DNA of 6,134 bases from Taibaiella sp. (lineage in GTDB: Bacteria; Bacteroidota; Bacteroidia; Chitinophagales; Chitinophagaceae): the NCBI GenBank assembly GCA_019454705.1, contig JACFNS010000162.1:1-6134 (forward strand), read 5' to 3'. A program made the position numbers and the translations under genes. Shown piece after piece: positions 1-5,384 of this stretch (its first letter is position 1; each line of letters starts with the position of its first letter). A model generated the notes under the pieces. It searched no databases. It had not been told where the DNA came from and was given only the letters and a program-made list of their open reading frames with translations.

Positions 1-1
1 A

Positions 2-106
2 GATTTTGCAGCCATGTGCAAAGATATAACGGCTATTGAAAACTGCAAAATCAGTTTTGAAAATATAGCAATAGACTTATTTCGGCGTACTTTAGTCAGG
101 CATTAA
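2..106 (+). CDS. 3' end of an unidentified protein (partial)
   Basis: An open frame enters from the left edge and ends at TAA (104-106), giving 34 residues (beginning DFAAMCKDIT and ending FRRTLVRH). The other two + frames are closed early or lead nowhere, and the next gene starts 10 bases after this stop, which fits a co-transcribed upstream neighbour. The fragment is mixed helical and charged, with no motif, membrane segment or signal. I do not recognise the family. Because it precedes an acyl or aryl adenylate-forming ligase it could belong to the same pathway, but nothing in the residues shows this. Confidence 0.55.
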   Translation, partial: DFAAMCKDITAIENCKISFENIAIDLFRRTLVRH

Positions 107-116
107 ATCACGTGTT

Positions 117-1421
117 ATGTACAACCCGAAACTGGCATTCGCCCCGGCAGAAGAGCAAAGAACCTACCAATACCAGGCATTACAGCAGTTGTTGCAATAC
201 CTGTCCGCCAATTCGCCATTTTATCAAAAGCTGTTTAAAGAGCATAATATTGATATAAATAATATCCGTTCGCTGGATGATATGCACTATTTGCCTACCA
301 CCAGCAAAAGTGATATGCAGGAACACAATTGGGAGTTTTTGTGTGTGCCTGAAACCGGTATCAAGGAGTATACAGCCACATCGGGCACCATGGGCAAGCC
401 TGTAACCATTGCCCTGACGGATAAAGACCTGGACCGACTGGCTTATAATGAACAGCAATCGTTTTTGTGTGCCGACGGACGCACGGAAGATATTTACCAG
501 CTTATGCTGACGCTGGACCGGCAGTTTATGGCGGGCATAGCCTATTACCAGGGCATCAGGAAACTGGGCGCTGCATTAGTGCGTACGGGGCCGGGCTTGC
601 CACAACTTCAGTGGGATACCATTTTCAGGTTGCAATCCAATAGTATAGTTACCGTGCCTTCTTTTATGCTCAAATTGATAGAATACGCCCATGAACACCA
701 GGTTGACCTGAAAAAAACGCCCGTAAAAAAGGCTGTATGCATTGGCGAAAGCATCAGGACAGCGGACTTTGAACTGAATACACTTGGGCAAAAGATACAT
801 AACGAATGGCCGCTGCATATGTATAATACCTATGCCTCTACAGAGATGCAGACGGCCTTTACTGAATGTAATGCCGGGGTAGGGGGGCACGAGCAGCCTG
901 ACCTGGTGATAATGGAAGTGCTGGACGATCATGGCAAGCCATTGCCACCCAATCAGTTTGGCGAGGTTACTATTACTACACTTGGTGTAGAGGGTATGCC
1001 ATTGCTGCGCTATCGTACAGGAGATATATGCTGTTATTATGAAACCAAATGTTATTGTGGCCGTACTTCGCGCAGGCTGTCGCCGGTATTGGGCCGCAAG
1101 CAGCAAATGATTAAATATAAGGGTACCACTCTTTACCCGCCTGCCATATTCGATATACTGAATAATATCGGCTATGTACGTGACTATGTAGTGGAAACAT
1201 TTACCAACGAACTGGGTACGGATGAACTGAAACTGCATATACATACCCCGTTGCCCATAGACGATTGCGAAGCGAAACTGAAACCGGAGCTGCAGAGCAA
1301 ACTGAGGGTCGCGCCATTGCTGCAATTCCACTCTGCTAATACCATACAACAAGTACAGTTTCCGGAGGGCAGCCGTAAGCAGGTGAAGTTTTTGGACAAT
1401 CGTGACAATAAGATGGATTAG
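117..1421 (+). CDS. PaaK-type adenylate-forming ligase (phenylacetate-CoA ligase family)
   Basis: A 434-residue cytoplasmic ANL-superfamily enzyme, the usual PaaK length. Family members activate a carboxylic acid, often an aryl acid, as the acyl-AMP and usually pass it to CoA. Visible motifs in order are an N-terminal helical part with SPFYQKLF (33-40), the phosphate-binding loop ATSGTMGKP (87-95), the adenine-contact motif YASTE (239-243; commonly YGxTE), RYRTGD (298-303), a cysteine-rich KCYCGRT (311-317) as in PaaK proteins, the hinge region from LGRKQQ (325-330) to KGTTLYPP (335-342), and a C-terminal GSRKQVKF (418-425) that may hold the catalytic lysine. No signal peptide is present. The start lies 10 bases after the upstream stop, and the next gene begins 2 bases after this one ends, so an operon is likely. 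The substrate cannot be read from the sequence, and there is no paa catabolic cluster in view. An aryl or fatty acid ligase of a biosynthetic cluster is an alternative. Confidence 0.88.
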   Translation: MYNPKLAFAPAEEQRTYQYQALQQLLQYLSANSPFYQKLFKEHNIDINNIRSLDDMHYLPTTSKSDMQEHNWEFLCVPETGIKEYTATSGTMGKPVTIALTDKDLDRLAYNEQQSFLCADGRTEDIYQLMLTLDRQFMAGIAYYQGIRKLGAALVRTGPGLPQLQWDTIFRLQSNSIVTVPSFMLKLIEYAHEHQVDLKKTPVKKAVCIGESIRTADFELNTLGQKIHNEWPLHMYNTYASTEMQTAFTECNAGVGGHEQPDLVIMEVLDDHGKPLPPNQFGEVTITTLGVEGMPLLRYRTGDICCYYETKCYCGRTSRRLSPVLGRKQQMIKYKGTTLYPPAIFDILNNIGYVRDYVVETFTNELGTDELKLHIHTPLPIDDCEAKLKPELQSKLRVAPLLQFHSANTIQQVQFPEGSRKQVKFLDNRDNKMD

Positions 1422-1423
1422 GT

Positions 1424-1966
1424 ATGCCGGGATATGTTGCATTCCACAGGGCGATAAATGTATCGGGTACCAAAATCATAAAGATGGTGTACCTGAAACA
1501 GCTGTTTGAGGATATGGGTTTCAAAAATGTGTCCACCTACATACAGAGTGGGAACGTGTATTTTGAAACAACGAAAGCAGGTAATGGCACACTTTCTGAA
1601 AAAATAGAAAAACACCTGCACAGGACGCTCGGCTTTGAAGTGGAAACAATGGTGCGTACTGTTGATGAACTGCAATCTATAGCTGATAAAGACCCTTATA
1701 AGAAGATAGAAGATGACGGCAATGCGGTGGTTTATGTCGGTTTCTTAGCTGACGAACCTGCAAAGGAACAGAAAGAACTTTTGCTGACCTTCAACAGCGA
1801 AATAGATGAATGCACCATAAATGGTAAGGAAATATACATACTGAGATACAGGGATAGGGGAAAGGCAAAATTTGAAAATAAGCTGATAGAAACAAAGCTG
1901 AAAGTAAAATGCACTACCCGAAACAGAAAGACACTGCTGAAAATGATAGGACTCTATAAAAAGTGA
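1424..1966 (+). CDS. DUF1697 family protein
   Basis: A 180-residue protein matching the DUF1697 pattern throughout. The N-terminus YVAFHRAINVSGT (4-16) corresponds to the usual Y-x-AFLRGINVGG, followed by the hallmark TYIQSGNVYF (38-47), a central VYVGFLADEP (103-112), and the C-terminal TTRNRKTLLKM (164-174), where TxRNWxT is typical. The length is normal for the family (about 175-185). It is predicted to be soluble and cytoplasmic; no biochemical function is established for the family. The ATG lies 2 bases after the ligase stop, so translation is probably coupled. Odd points are H8-R9-A10 in place of the common LRG, and R168 where tryptophan is usual. A functional link to the ligase is not evident, since DUF1697 genes are found in many contexts. 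Confidence 0.9.
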   Translation: MPGYVAFHRAINVSGTKIIKMVYLKQLFEDMGFKNVSTYIQSGNVYFETTKAGNGTLSEKIEKHLHRTLGFEVETMVRTVDELQSIADKDPYKKIEDDGNAVVYVGFLADEPAKEQKELLLTFNSEIDECTINGKEIYILRYRDRGKAKFENKLIETKLKVKCTTRNRKTLLKMIGLYKK

Positions 1967-2048
1967 GTGGCGGAGAATAATCCCCGCCACTCTACACCCA
2001 CCTTATCAAACTATTTTGCAATCACTATCACATTTTCTCTTCACTTGC
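1957..2048 (-). ncRNA. Candidate small RNA of about 90 nt
   Basis: This is inferred from its boundaries: a - strand promoter-like module ending in TACTTTTG (2060-2053), which matches the Bacteroidota -7 consensus TAnnTTTG exactly, and an intrinsic terminator (1992-1958). The transcribed stretch would start around 2048 and is AG-rich at its 5' end. The only ATG on this strand between start site and hairpin is followed at once by TGA, and other frames give at most about a dozen codons from GTG or TTG, so no protein is apparent. Its 3' end would be antisense to the last few codons of the DUF1697 gene. I recognise no known RNA family. A remnant promoter left by a lost gene is the main alternative. 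Confidence 0.4.
1958..1992 (-). terminator. Intrinsic terminator, oriented to the - strand
   Basis: A perfect 9-bp stem pairs GAGTGGCGG (1965-1973) with CCGCCACTC (1984-1992) around a 10-base loop. Read on the - strand the hairpin is followed by AC then TTTTT (1962-1958). Read on the + strand it is followed by TCTACACCC, with no U tract. It therefore looks like a terminator for a leftward transcript, although the stem overlaps the DUF1697 stop codon and may also stop or protect the + strand mRNA. It would end the candidate small RNA starting near 2048. Confidence 0.65.
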
Positions 2049-2122
2049 AATACAAAAGTACAGCCGCTAAAATATTTCGATGGTGATAAATGTTACATTT
2101 CATAGTGATGTTTGTCATGTAT
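2045..2122 (-). promoter_or_regulatory. Promoter/operator module, copy 1
   Basis: Read leftward, this holds a dyad TGA-N6-TCA (2106-2117), a CRP-like site GGTGA-N6-TTACA in + orientation (2082-2097), and the -7 element TACTTTTG (2060-2053) followed by TATTGCAA. It matches the module in front of the DUF2202 gene (2861-2938) base for base in register: 15 of 17 positions around the -7 element and 25 of 32 over the upstream sites, with only about a third of the 29 positions between them conserved. No TTTG element lies at -33, as expected if an activator replaces it. No coding gene lies downstream on this strand. Confidence 0.55.
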
Positions 2123-2126
2123 GTAT

Positions 2127-2162
2127 AAAAAACTAAAACGACGCAGTATACTGCGCCGTTTT
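2127..2162 (-). terminator. Intrinsic terminator of the DUF2202 gene
   Basis: The hairpin pairs 2135-2146 with 2151-2162 around a TATA loop. Read on the - strand the stem is 12 bp with one G-U pair (2156 with 2141), which on the + strand would be an A-C mismatch, and it is followed by AG then TTTTTT (2132-2127). The orientation therefore belongs to the leftward DUF2202 mRNA, whose stop codon lies 26 bases upstream. It separates that transcript from the promoter-like module at 2045-2122. Confidence 0.85.
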
Positions 2163-2188
2163 AACCTGTCATCTCCTTTTCGTTATTA

Positions 2189-2836
2189 CTAGTGCCCGCC
2201 CTGTTCTTTCGGGCTGTTTACTATATTATTATACTCTTGTTGTGTCAGGAACTGGGGGATATAAGTTCCTCCGCGATTCTGCAATTGTGTGTAGAACTCG
2301 CGCATATGATTCCTGCTGGCACGGAGAAGGTTTCCATATACGGTTTTGATATCTTGTTGCTGAATTTGCTTCAATGCTTCTTGCAAGTCATATATGTCCA
2401 TGTCTTCAATTGTCAATCCGGCAATTATGGCATCCGTTTCACTGGCATTCCCTTTAGCTACCAGGTCGTTATACAGCTTCTGAATCTCCATATTCGTAAA
2501 CACCCCGGGTCCGTTATTACCAACAGGGTCTGCCAGGTTGTATGCTGTCAGCAATGTTTGTATAGCGTCCATGTGTTTTTGCTCGCTGGCGCTGATATTG
2601 GAGAAGGTATTGATGTTCCATTTGGCCAACATGGCCATATACACGTCCCGCGCCATTTTTTCTTCTTCGCGGGTATATACAATAGTCTCTTTTTCAAACG
2701 GGGTAAGGGCTGTTGAATTGGCTGGTTGCGATGTGCCGGCCGGTGTTACATTGTTTTTTTCTTTTTTGCAGGATGCAAAACTAAATATAGAACCCCCGGT
2801 TGCTATCAGTATCAATATTGGAATCAGCTTTTTCAT
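2189..2836 (-). CDS. DUF2202 ferritin-like lipoprotein
   Basis: A 215-residue predicted lipoprotein. From the ATG at 2836-2834 it begins with MKK, a hydrophobic stretch (4-20) and the lipobox-like FASC with cysteine at 23, so it should be lipid-anchored outside the cytoplasmic membrane. A Thr/Ser/Pro-rich linker (about 25-47) follows. The DUF2202 domain contains the carboxylate and histidine motifs of a ferritin-like four-helix bundle: EEEKMARDVY (57-66), SEQKHMDA (84-91), IEDMDIYDL (143-151) and SRNHMREF (174-181). Likely metal ligands are among E57-E59, E85, H88, E144, H177 and E180. The family's activity is not established; a di-iron centre is inference. An ATG 30 bases upstream would add ten non-hydrophobic residues, but it coincides with the predicted transcription start and spoils the signal peptide. 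The gene stands alone with its own promoter and terminator. Confidence 0.85.
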   Translation of the reverse strand: MKKLIPILILIATGGSIFSFASCKKEKNNVTPAGTSQPANSTALTPFEKETIVYTREEEKMARDVYMAMLAKWNINTFSNISASEQKHMDAIQTLLTAYNLADPVGNNGPGVFTNMEIQKLYNDLVAKGNASETDAIIAGLTIEDMDIYDLQEALKQIQQQDIKTVYGNLLRASRNHMREFYTQLQNRGGTYIPQFLTQQEYNNIVNSPKEQGGH

Positions 2837-2860
2837 AACTATCGTTTTTTTAGTGAATAA

Positions 2861-2938
2861 TTGCAATACGAAAATACCATCATTGCTATGCCGGGTCTGT
2901 AATATGTGTTACATTTAAAACTGACATTCGTCATTTAT
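2861..2938 (-). promoter_or_regulatory. Promoter/operator module, copy 2 (DUF2202 promoter)
   Basis: Read leftward, the module has a dyad TGAC-N4-GTCA (2922-2933), a CRP/FNR-like palindrome TGTAA-N6-TTACA (2898-2913), and a -7 element TATTTTCG (2876-2869; one mismatch to TAnnTTTG), with a start site expected near 2864. The palindrome would then be centred at about -41.5 and the outer dyad at about -63.5, two helical turns apart. No TTTG sits at -33. The right end lies just before the start codon of the divergent gene, and TACATTTA (2910-2917) could be a weak -7 element for it, so the sites may influence both genes. Confidence 0.6.
2898..2913. promoter_or_regulatory. CRP/FNR-type operator
   Basis: The 16-base perfect dyad TGTAA-N6-TTACA resembles the CRP consensus TGTGA-N6-TCACA, with one substitution in each half-site. 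The equivalent site in copy 1 (2082-2097) reads GGTGA-N6-TTACA, again 4 of 5 in each half. The position relative to the -7 element suits direct activation of the leftward DUF2202 promoter. Which Crp/Fnr-family protein binds cannot be told from this window, since none is encoded here. Confidence 0.5.
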
Positions 2939-2939
2939 T

Positions 2940-3323
2940 ATGAAAGTACTCAGGTGGATTGTAATAGTGCTGGCTGTACTAAACTTCGGTTTTATGACTA
3001 TTGATGGCTCACGTGCATTACTGGCCGGGGATTATTTCAGGCCGGAAACCGGTGAATATGCAGGTCAATTAGGGCCATGGGCAGCTATTGTTTCAGCAAT
3101 AGGCATTAACCCTGAATCCACATTTATGAAGAGTGTTTTTATTGCATGGGGGGCGTTAGGCCTTATATTCGCAGTGTCGTTTGCTATGCGCGTAAGCCGT
3201 GCTGATAAAGTATTGTTATTTTTTAATCTGGCATCTATTTGGTATCTTGTTGCCGGAACCTTGAGTAGTTCTTTACAGGTAATACTTCTGCTCATTCTAC
3301 GTTTTAATCATAAACGGTCCTGA
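2940..3323 (+). CDS. Small integral membrane protein, unknown function
   Basis: A 127-residue protein I cannot place in a named family. It has an uncleaved-looking N-terminal hydrophobic segment (5-20), a polar loop containing DYFRPETGEYAGQLGP (31-46), a second membrane segment (about 66-84), a short basic loop MRVSRADK (83-90), and a strongly hydrophobic C-terminal half (91-120) that could form one or two further helices, ending in a basic tail NHKRS. Three or four membrane passes are likely. No catalytic motif or cysteine is present. It diverges from the DUF2202 lipoprotein gene with 103 bases between the start codons, and the promoter module lies in that gap, so co-regulation is possible. 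Coding status is supported by the coherent membrane pattern and by its placement right after the control region. Confidence 0.75.
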   Translation: MKVLRWIVIVLAVLNFGFMTIDGSRALLAGDYFRPETGEYAGQLGPWAAIVSAIGINPESTFMKSVFIAWGALGLIFAVSFAMRVSRADKVLLFFNLASIWYLVAGTLSSSLQVILLLILRFNHKRS

Positions 3324-3369
3324 TTTTTTCATTTCGCAGTCATTTCTTTTTACAGGCTGTTATTTCATT

Positions 3370-3402
3370 ATGAACGGGCCTCGTAAAAGTATTGATACAT
3401 GA
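3370..3402 (+). other. Ten-codon upstream ORF overlapping the next start
   Basis: ATG at 3370 opens a frame of ten codons (MNGPRKSIDT) that ends at TGA 3400-3402. That stop overlaps the start codon of the hydroxylase gene in an ATGA arrangement. Such overlaps commonly couple translation by re-initiation. It may equally be chance, since no ribosome binding site is clear for either start. Confidence 0.25.
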
Positions 3403-4385
3403 AGTTTGTTTATTTCATTCCCTATTTCATTCCAGCAGCTATTATTATCATCACCATTGAGGTTATTATGAGTGTCCGTCATGATAAGCACCTTTATGAG
3501 TGGAAGGATTCTGCAGCAAGTGCCGGTGTCGGTATAGGTGCGGTGCTCATGCAAATACTTACCAAAGCAGGCACGCTGGCTGTGTTTACAGGTGTATTCG
3601 AACTATTTGAACCAGTAAGGGAAGCATTAAATTACACTGCCACATTTGGGCAAAATTGGCTGGGTGCTGCATGGTGGGTATGGGTGCTGGCCATCATCGG
3701 AGATGATTTTAATTTCTATTGGCACCACCGTTTTGCACATACAATACGCATATTATGGGCTGCACATATACCACATCATTCTTCTGAGTATTTCAACTTT
3801 GGAACATCATTCCGTAATAGCTGGACAATATTTTTTATCAAACCTGTTTACTGGCTGTGGATGCCGGCATTGGGCTTTCATCCTGTAATGGTTCTAATGG
3901 CTATGTCTATTAATTCGCTGTACCAGTTCACATTGCATTCACTATCCGTACCCCATCTTGGTTGGTTCGAGAAAATATTCAATACACCACAACTGCACCA
4001 GATACACCACAGTAAGAATTTCTCCTACATGGATAAAAATTTCGGGGGTATACTTATTATCTGGGATAAACTGTTTGGCACTTTTCATAACGGGCGAGAC
4101 GGACAGCAAAGGCATTTTGGAGTAACCAAACCGCCAGGCAGTTACAATCCGGTAAAAATCATCACACACGAATTCGAAAACATCTGGCAGGATGTACGCA
4201 GTGCCAAAAGCCTGAAAGACAAACTAAACTATATTTTTGGTGCGCCGGGCTGGAGCCCTGATAAATCATCACTTACCGTTAGTGAAATGAATAAAATGAT
4301 ACGTAAGGGAAAATTAACCCCCGAAGAAATAAAGGCCTTTAGCGCTTCAGAATCTGAACCCGCATTAGAGAAAGAAGAAGCATAA
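3399..4385 (+). CDS. Sterol desaturase / fatty acid hydroxylase superfamily protein
   Basis: A 328-residue integral membrane non-haem di-iron oxygenase. The histidine clusters that bind the two irons are all present: HRFAH (110-114, HxxxH, preceded by H109), HIPHH (123-127, HxxHH), an intervening H180 in FTLHS, and HQIHH (200-204, HxxHH). Hydrophobic segments lie at about 4-24, 42-70, 87-102 and 143-178. The first histidine cluster follows the characteristic GDDFNFYWHH. The cytoplasmic tail has GAPGW (281-285), a feature reminiscent of the alkylglycerol monooxygenase branch, and a charged acidic end. The superfamily hydroxylates or desaturates lipids with O2; the substrate here (fatty acid, alkylglycerol, carotenoid or sterol-like) is not determined. 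The start is overlapped by a short upstream frame. It lies 75 bases after the small membrane protein on the same strand, so a shared transcript is possible. Confidence 0.9.
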   Translation: MKFVYFIPYFIPAAIIIITIEVIMSVRHDKHLYEWKDSAASAGVGIGAVLMQILTKAGTLAVFTGVFELFEPVREALNYTATFGQNWLGAAWWVWVLAIIGDDFNFYWHHRFAHTIRILWAAHIPHHSSEYFNFGTSFRNSWTIFFIKPVYWLWMPALGFHPVMVLMAMSINSLYQFTLHSLSVPHLGWFEKIFNTPQLHQIHHSKNFSYMDKNFGGILIIWDKLFGTFHNGRDGQQRHFGVTKPPGSYNPVKIITHEFENIWQDVRSAKSLKDKLNYIFGAPGWSPDKSSLTVSEMNKMIRKGKLTPEEIKAFSASESEPALEKEEA

Positions 4386-4387
4386 TA

Positions 4388-4418
4388 TTGGCGGGGTTTT
4401 ATCTATCTCTTATCTTAG
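4388..4418 (+). promoter_or_regulatory. Promoter of the MerR-family gene, apparently leaderless
   Basis: TATCTTAG (4411-4418) is one base away from the Bacteroidota -7 element TAnnTTTG and is followed by CAAC and then the ATG at 4423. Transcription would begin at or within a base or two of the start codon, leaving little or no leader. A poor -33 candidate, TTGG, lies 19 bases upstream (4388-4391). No dyad is visible between the two elements, so there is no sign that the regulator controls itself here. Confidence 0.5.
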
Positions 4419-4422
4419 CAAC

Positions 4423-4821
4423 ATGCTCATAGGTGAATTGTCAAAACGTTCAGGTTTCAGCAGGGATACTATCCGCTACTACGAAAAAATCGGCTTGATA
4501 GAACTGCCTAAGAAGTCACGAAAAGAAAATAACTACAAAGATTATCCTGACGATGTTTTGTTCCTGCTCTATGCCATCCGCAAATACAAAGACCTTGGTT
4601 TTACCTTAGAGGAAATACGTGAATTGCTTGTACTGCAATCTATACAGGTATTGGATGTATCGAAATTGATACAGATAGTGGAACGGAAAATAACCGGTAT
4701 GGATGCGGCTATAGAAAAGCTGCACGAATACAGGTTGAAACTGGGCAGGGAGCATCAACTGCTGCTGGAGAAAAAGACAGGGCATATCATTGCCCTGCCC
4801 GAAATGAAAGTTGCTGCTTAG
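4423..4821 (+). CDS. MerR-family transcriptional regulator
   Basis: A 132-residue cytoplasmic DNA-binding protein. The N-terminal winged helix-turn-helix is complete: IGELSKRSGFSRDTIRYYEKIGLI (3-26), where TIRYYEKIGL is the family signature. It is followed by the wing and second helix pair (about 36-68, with YAIRKYKDLGFTLEEIRELL) and a long dimerisation coiled coil (about 78-116). The protein contains no cysteine at all, which argues against a thiol-bound metal or Fe-S sensor of the MerR, ZntR or SoxR kind. The tail beyond the coil is short (IIALPEMKVAA), so no effector domain is visible. Its 3' end overlaps the convergent clpP gene by three bases and contains that gene's terminator on the other strand. 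A candidate target, a 14-base palindrome, lies in the clpP promoter. Confidence 0.92.
   Translation: MLIGELSKRSGFSRDTIRYYEKIGLIELPKKSRKENNYKDYPDDVLFLLYAIRKYKDLGFTLEEIRELLVLQSIQVLDVSKLIQIVERKITGMDAAIEKLHEYRLKLGREHQLLLEKKTGHIIALPEMKVAA
4771..4797 (-). terminator. Intrinsic terminator of clpP, inside the MerR gene
   Basis: A 7-bp perfect stem pairs CAGGGCA (4778-4784) with TGCCCTG (4791-4797) around a 6-base loop. On the - strand it is followed by TC then TTTTT (4775-4771), which is the order needed to end leftward transcription 20 bases past the clpP stop codon. On the + strand it lies within codons for residues 117-125 of the MerR protein and has no U tract after it. Confidence 0.65.
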
Positions 4822-5384
4822 GGTTTTATTATTTTATCCACTATCCCGTAAGCAATAGCTTCTTCAGCGTCCATCCAGTAATCACGGTCAAAGTCTTTCA
4901 TCACTTTCTGGTAGCTCTGCCCGCAGTTGTCTGCTAATATCCTTGCCGTCAGTTCTTTTGTTTTGAGTATATGCCGGGCGTTAATTTCTATGTCTTTTGC
5001 ATTCGCCTGCCATCCGCCCGTGGCAGGTTGGTGTATCATTACTTCTGCACGGGGGTATATATAACGGTGGCCCTTTGCACCGCCTGACAGTAATATTGAA
5101 CCCATGCTGGCGGCAAACCCTATACAGTAGGTGTACACCGGCGATGTTATTGCCTGCATCATATCGTACATGGCGTAGCCGGCTGTAACCATGCCACCCG
5201 GACAGTTGATGTACATATGAATGGGCACACCTGGCTGTAGTGCTTCCAGGTAGTTGAGTCTTTCCACTATTTCTTTTGAGCTACTATCATCTACTGCTCC
5301 CCACAGAAAAATTTTTCGTTCACTTAATAGTTTCTTGTCTAATGTGTCTCTGAATGATAAATTGTAAACAACTGAATCTGACAT
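4818..5384 (-). CDS. clpP: ClpP-family serine protease subunit (orphan paralogue)
   Basis: A 188-residue ClpP-type peptidase, the subunit of a barrel that degrades unfolded or tagged proteins fed to it by a Clp ATPase. The catalytic triad is intact: S93 in GFAASMGS (89-96), H118 in VMIHQP (115-120) and D168 in DRDYWMDAEEA (166-176). The oxyanion and strand motif is NCPGGMVTAGYAMYD (60-74), in which C61 replaces the usual serine of NSPGG. The handle region KDIEINARHILKTKE (130-144) is normal. The N-terminus is about as short as in mature ClpP, with no long propeptide. No clpX or tig lies alongside, unlike the housekeeping clpP operon, so this is probably the second ClpP commonly seen in Bacteroidota; it may form mixed barrels or act with an ATPase encoded elsewhere. 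The stop overlaps the MerR stop region. A palindrome lies in the promoter. Confidence 0.92.
   Translation of the reverse strand: MSDSVVYNLSFRDTLDKKLLSERKIFLWGAVDDSSSKEIVERLNYLEALQPGVPIHMYINCPGGMVTAGYAMYDMMQAITSPVYTYCIGFAASMGSILLSGGAKGHRYIYPRAEVMIHQPATGGWQANAKDIEINARHILKTKELTARILADNCGQSYQKVMKDFDRDYWMDAEEAIAYGIVDKIIKP

Noticed and set aside
2..106. Naming the left-edge fragment as part of a fatty acid or polyketide enzyme because of its neighbour
   Set aside because: Its 34 residues show no motif of such families; context alone is not enough.
576..1442. A 288-codon - strand open frame inside the ligase gene
   Set aside because: It is antisense to a gene with complete family motifs, and its translation has no recognisable domain and odd composition; it is a shadow frame.
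1745..1990. A - strand open frame that the candidate small RNA could extend into
   Set aside because: It would begin with GTG inside the terminator hairpin and runs antisense to DUF1697 codons, with no recognisable content; the U-tract terminator would end the transcript first.
2045..2122. Promoter copy 1 as the regulator site of a + strand gene
   Set aside because: No + strand coding frame follows; the next gene is on the - strand, and the -7 element points left.
2192..2918. Two long + strand open frames (2192-2716 and 2538-2918) opposite the DUF2202 gene
   Set aside because: They mirror a lipoprotein gene that has a signal, domain motifs, promoter and terminator; they are hydrophobic, cysteine-rich shadow frames.
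4997..5188. A 63-codon + strand frame within clpP
   Set aside because: It is antisense to the conserved catalytic core of ClpP and has no own promoter or domain.
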